Source: Verrucomicrobiota bacterium
GTDB taxonomy: Bacteria; Verrucomicrobiota; Kiritimatiellia; B70-G9
Reading direction: 5' to 3'
Length of the DNA stretch: 17,379 nt
Assembly (NCBI GenBank): GCA_003641465.1
Contig: QNAJ01000005.1
Span: forward strand, 1 to 17,379
This document shows positions 14,403-17,379 of this stretch, piece after piece (within the stretch, counting starts at the first letter, position 1; every line of letters starts with the position of its first letter). The translations under genes were made by a program, and so were the position numbers. Under the pieces are notes generated by a model that did no database searches, was not told the DNA's origin, and saw only the letters and a list, made by a program, of their open reading frames with translations.

Positions 14403-15275
14403 ATGATTGATCTGCATCTCCATTCCAGCAGGTCCGACGGACACCTTCGACCGTCTGAGCTCGTAGAACGGGGCCGCCAGCTGCAACTGTCCGCCCTGGC
14501 CCTGACCGACCATGATACCACCGGTGGTGTGGATGAGTTCCTTGCCGCCGCAGACGGGGCGGGTCTGCTGGCAGTTCCCGGAGTGGAGATCAGTGCACAA
14601 TGGCACGCAGGTACCATGCACATCCTTGGATACCTGATAGATCACCACTCAGATGCTCTGCAGAGGACTCTGGAGTGGATCAGACAGGGACGCAGTACAA
14701 GGAACCGGGAGATCTGCCGACGTCTCAATCAGCTCGGCTACGAGATACTCTGGGATGACATTGTGGAACTGGCTGGCGGGGATGTCGTGGGGAGGCCTCA
14801 CATTGCTGAAGCGCTCGTCAGACGTGGATATGTGGCCACCCCACGTGAGGCGTTTGATACCCTGCTGGCTGAGGGGCGGCCAGCGTATGTCGGCCGCCGG
14901 AGACTCCCCCCGGAACAGTGCATTGACGTTATCCATGCATCCGGCGGTCTTGCGGTGCTGGCCCACCCCGTAACACTTGGTCTGAACGAATCAGAGATGC
15001 TCAAGCTAGTCGGGGAGCTGGCATCCAAAGGTCTTGACGGAATTGAATGTTACTACCCCGAGCATAGCCAGGAATACGTAGTCTGGCTCCTGCGCCTTTG
15101 CGAGCGATTCGATCTTATCCCGACGGGGGGAACCGATTTCCACGGGGACACTTCGTCGGGAATCGAAATGGGGACAGGCACCGGCAATCTTGTTATACCC
15201 GATAGCCTCGTCAGTCGTCTTTTCGCCCGATGGGAGAGACGGAATTCCGGCAGAAACCCGCACATCAGTTCATAG
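14403..15275 (+). CDS. PHP-domain metal-dependent phosphoesterase (RNase AM/YciV-like)
   Basis: This 290-residue PHP protein opens MIDLHLHSSRSDG (His5, His7, Asp12), followed by LTDHDT (His37), PGVEIS (Glu62) and MHILGY (His73). Later come GRPHIAEAL, VLAHP and GGTDFHG, which complete the trinuclear metal site. The arrangement, including the mid-protein insertion with GRPHIAEALVxxGY, matches the YciV/Rnm branch: 3',5'-nucleoside bisphosphate phosphatase or 5'-3' exoribonuclease AM. It acts in the cytoplasm in RNA or nucleotide turnover. The frame is open back to 14244, but ATG 14403 is chosen because it places the metal-binding HLH motif at the N-terminus as in all relatives, behind AGGCGG. 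It is transcribed alone from its own promoter and ends 30 bp from a convergent gene. Confidence 0.88.
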   Translation: MIDLHLHSSRSDGHLRPSELVERGRQLQLSALALTDHDTTGGVDEFLAAADGAGLLAVPGVEISAQWHAGTMHILGYLIDHHSDALQRTLEWIRQGRSTRNREICRRLNQLGYEILWDDIVELAGGDVVGRPHIAEALVRRGYVATPREAFDTLLAEGRPAYVGRRRLPPEQCIDVIHASGGLAVLAHPVTLGLNESEMLKLVGELASKGLDGIECYYPEHSQEYVVWLLRLCERFDLIPTGGTDFHGDTSSGIEMGTGTGNLVIPDSLVSRLFARWERRNSGRNPHISS

Positions 15276-15305
15276 TGCGGTCACGCCGGACCGGCTCAAG
15301 CCTGC

Positions 15306-15920
15306 TTACAGGAACCGCGAGAAGGGATCGTGTGGAGGGCGTAGCGCCACCGGCGGTCCGAGGATCACCGCCGCAACTACGGCCTGACGCAGATCGTCCC
15401 GGCCCCTGAATTCCGGGCGGTACCTACCCTTGAAGACTGTCTCGACCCCTGTCGGAGGTACCGGAGTTATCGGGACGTTCAGCGATGCAAAGGAGCCGAT
15501 CCCTGCGCGGGGCATGGGCATTGTAATCAGGGCCGTCGGAGCTGTCTTACGCGGATAGCGGCGAACCGAGCCTTCATCTGAAAATTCCTTTTTGGGGGGT
15601 GACTTCGTGATCGCTCCCCCAGCTGTTTTTCTCTGCGAAGCGCTTTCAGTACGCGGCACTTCATTGGAAGTCCTTGCGGGGATTGGGTGGGCAGCCTCCT
15701 CGGGCGGCACGGGCACAGGAACCTCTACCTTTACCCCCGTAATTTCTCGAATGATTCTGGCCAGGCGGTCCTCCTGCGGGGCCTCTTCATCTACCGGCTG
15801 CCCTGCGTCTTCCGTACGCCGTTGCGCCAGCCGGGCCACCACCTGGATTACAGTCCAGATGAGAGCGATAAACAGCCAGACCAATAAATCTGCGCCCCCC
15901 TCGGCTCTCACAACCATCAC
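15306..15920 (-). CDS. Single-pass membrane protein of unknown function, FloA-linked
   Basis: I do not recognise a characterised family. The 204-residue protein has one N-terminal membrane helix (about residues 11-29) followed by a basic stop-transfer RLAQRR. A long Pro/Glu/Val-rich, probably disordered cytoplasmic linker comes next. A C-terminal block of about 32 residues is compact and predicted helical, with DLRQAVVAAVILGPPVALRP. That block has the look of a conserved short terminal motif (LR..(V/I)..ILGPP..LR), which suggests a binding element at the end of a flexible arm. It lies 48 bp downstream of floA on the same strand, so it is likely co-transcribed and may be a partner of the flotillin. 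The start is GTG 15920 (AGGAG eight bases upstream) or the next codon, ATG 15917. Confidence 0.7.
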   Translation of the reverse strand: MMVVRAEGGADLLVWLFIALIWTVIQVVARLAQRRTEDAGQPVDEEAPQEDRLARIIREITGVKVEVPVPVPPEEAAHPIPARTSNEVPRTESASQRKTAGGAITKSPPKKEFSDEGSVRRYPRKTAPTALITMPMPRAGIGSFASLNVPITPVPPTGVETVFKGRYRPEFRGRDDLRQAVVAAVILGPPVALRPPHDPFSRFL

Positions 15921-15968
15921 GGTTGTATCTCCTGTGCTCGACGCTACACAGATGCCCGCAAAGCCGTA

Positions 15969-17012
15969 TTAAGACTGCTGCTGAGACTTGCCTTTCTTCT
16001 CTTCTCCCGACTGCGAGAGTGATTCACGCATCGCTGTATCCGCCAAAATATTCTGCATGCGGTAAAAATCCATGACGCCGAGATTTCCCTTACGGAAGGC
16101 TTCTGCAATCGCCAGCGGCACCTCCGCCTGGGCCTCGATCACTTTAGCCTGCATTTCCTGTACCCGGGCACGCATCTCCTGCTCCGCGGCGATAGCCATC
16201 GCCCGCCGTCCCTCGGCCTCGGCCTGACGCAGCTTCTTATCGGCTTCGGCACGCTCGGTCTCCAGCAATGCCCCGACGTTGGCGATCTCGCGCGCTCCGC
16301 TGACTCCCGCCACGCTGACGTCGGCGATATCAATGGAAACGATCTCAAAAGCCGTCTGAGCGTCAAGGCCGCTCTCCAGCACCTTCCGGCTGATATGATC
16401 AGGGTTTTCCAGTACGTCCTTGTAGGTGTTCGAGGATCCAATCGCGCTTACGATACCTTGACCGACACGCGCAATAATGGTTTCCTCCGTAGCCCCACCA
16501 ACCAGCCGTTCAAGATTCGCTCGCACTGTGACACGGGCCTTCACCAGCAGTCGGATACCATCCTTGGCAACGGCGTCCAGCATGCCGATTCCCCGGCTCG
16601 GATCCGGACAGTCAATAACCTTGGGGTTGACACTGGTACGCACCGCGTCATACACATCACGCCCTGCCAGATCTATGGCCGCGGCCCGTTGGAAGCTCAG
16701 AGGTATGTTTGCCTTGTCAGCAGCTATCAGCGCCTGAACCACATTGATTACATTACCACCGGCAAGATAGTGGGCCTCAAGCTGGTCGGTACTGATGTCC
16801 AGGCCCGCCTTTACTGCACGGATACGCGCATCTACAATCAAGGCCGGGGGAACACGGCGCAGTTTCATTCCGAGCAGATTGAAGATGCTTACCCGTGCCC
16901 CGGACATCCAGGCACGAACCCACAGTTTCAGAAAGTAGAAGAATATACCCACCATCAACAGAATCGCTATGGCTATGACGACAGTCAGGATTGTCAGCAA
17001 TTGTCCGAGCAT
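15969..17012 (-). CDS. floA: Flotillin-like protein FloA
   Basis: FloA organises membrane microdomains in bacteria. The 347-residue protein has an N-terminal membrane hairpin (hydrophobic about residues 5-30, then LWVRAWMSGARVS), the SPFH-like domain with the FloA blocks PPALIVDARIRAVKAGL and NVINVVQALIAADKA, and the GRDVYDAVRTSVNPKVIDCP stretch. It also has SIDIADVSV and a C-terminal Glu/Ala-rich coiled coil (about 245-295, AEADKKLRQAEAEGRRAMAI type) that drives oligomerisation. The length is as expected. A strong AAGGAGG site precedes the ATG. The gene lies between a membrane-domain protein upstream and a single-pass protein downstream, rather than next to an obvious NfeD gene inside this window. 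Confidence 0.96.
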   Translation of the reverse strand: MLGQLLTILTVVIAIAILLMVGIFFYFLKLWVRAWMSGARVSIFNLLGMKLRRVPPALIVDARIRAVKAGLDISTDQLEAHYLAGGNVINVVQALIAADKANIPLSFQRAAAIDLAGRDVYDAVRTSVNPKVIDCPDPSRGIGMLDAVAKDGIRLLVKARVTVRANLERLVGGATEETIIARVGQGIVSAIGSSNTYKDVLENPDHISRKVLESGLDAQTAFEIVSIDIADVSVAGVSGAREIANVGALLETERAEADKKLRQAEAEGRRAMAIAAEQEMRARVQEMQAKVIEAQAEVPLAIAEAFRKGNLGVMDFYRMQNILADTAMRESLSQSGEEKKGKSQQQS

Positions 17013-17068
17013 CGCTTCCTCCTTACAGCTTACCGGGCAGATATTCTCATATGGTCACAGAGTTCCTG

Positions 17069-17379
17069 TCAGAATGGTAACCGCTCTCCCCGACTTCCCG
17101 CAAGCAAAGTCCGTTCAGAACGATACCAGTAGATGACCATGGCACCCATCCCCGTGCCGGTACAGAATGTCCACACTGCTACTCCCAGATTGGGGATAAG
17201 GGCCAGTGCATATATAATCGTCAGCCCGGTTATCAGGGGCAGGACACGGCCAGCATTTCCCCGCAGCTGCGACTTGGAGAGCAATAGGACACCGAGTCCG
17301 TAGGCGCTGACCAACTTGCCGAAGACCACCAGCAGAATGTAGATGCTGGCCGCTGCCAGACCCAGCGGAAGCCCGATCA
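17069..17379 (-). CDS. Membrane protein, C-terminal part only (bactofilin-associated membrane-domain type)
   Basis: The frame continues through the right edge, so the 103 visible codons are the C-terminus of a longer protein. They contain about four hydrophobic segments: IGLPLGLAAASIYILLVVFG, a second helix around YGLGVLLL, and two more near ITGLTIIYALALIP and GVAVWTFCTGTGMGAM. A short basic tail follows. The order (GLPLxL, then ILL-GK-V-AYxLGxLLL, then a four-helix end with IPNLG) resembles the C-terminal membrane domain found after polymer-forming bactofilin-like repeats. That assignment is inference from pattern; the N-terminal part is outside the window. It ends 56 bp before floA on the same strand and may be co-transcribed. 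Confidence 0.6.
   Translation of the reverse strand, partial: IGLPLGLAAASIYILLVVFGKLVSAYGLGVLLLSKSQLRGNAGRVLPLITGLTIIYALALIPNLGVAVWTFCTGTGMGAMVIYWYRSERTLLAGSRGERLPF

Noticed and set aside
15285..15295. A GCCGG-A-CCGGC palindrome between the PHP gene and the convergent membrane-protein gene, as a terminator.
   Set aside because: The stem is only five bases with a one-base loop and no T-run follows, so it cannot be supported as a terminator.
1..17379. tRNA or rRNA genes, CRISPR arrays, insertion sequences or phage genes.
   Set aside because: No cloverleaf-like cassette, regular repeat-spacer pattern, transposase or integrase motif was seen; coding genes occupy almost all of the sequence.

Overview
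This 17.4 kb, GC-rich, densely coding window comes from a bacterium. A glycine-zipper outer-membrane-type lipoprotein and a GDP-heptose-type sugar cluster suggest a diderm (Gram-negative envelope) organism. Gene order and divergence fit an uncultured or poorly sampled lineage, but I cannot place the phylum from the sequence. I saw no rRNA, tRNA, CRISPR array, transposase or phage gene.

Region 1 (1-6237, minus strand) is a compact nucleotide-sugar operon read right to left: extended SDR epimerase A, Gfo/Idh/MocA oxidoreductase, an RMD-like SDR, an HddC-like sugar-1-phosphate nucleotidyltransferase, SDR epimerase B, a UDP-glucose-dehydrogenase homolog without the catalytic Cys, and the start of a GmhB-type HAD phosphatase cut by the left edge. 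Several junctions overlap by 4 nt. The set suggests synthesis and tailoring of a nucleotide-activated (probably GDP-) heptose or deoxy-sugar for a surface glycan. A divergent small TPR membrane protein (6290-6850) looks like the C-terminal part of larger TPR/GT-C membrane proteins.

Region 2 (6851-10110) holds three inverted repeats in a convergent intergenic stretch, then a minus-strand operon of a DUF1805/YunC-like protein followed by the split proton-translocating transhydrogenase pntA1-pntA2-pntB.

Region 3 (10195-12822, plus strand) carries a glycine-zipper lipoprotein with its own promoter, then a GH130 mannoside phosphorylase-like enzyme and a GT4 glycosyltransferase 3 nt apart. This suggests mannose-containing glycan metabolism.

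Region 4 (12837-15275) has a secreted beta-propeller protein on the minus strand, divergent from a PHP-domain phosphoesterase on the plus strand that has a good promoter.

Region 5 (15306-17379, minus strand) is a membrane-organisation module: the C-terminal membrane domain of a protein running off the right edge, a flotillin-like FloA, and a single-pass membrane protein of unknown function with a distinctive C-terminal block.
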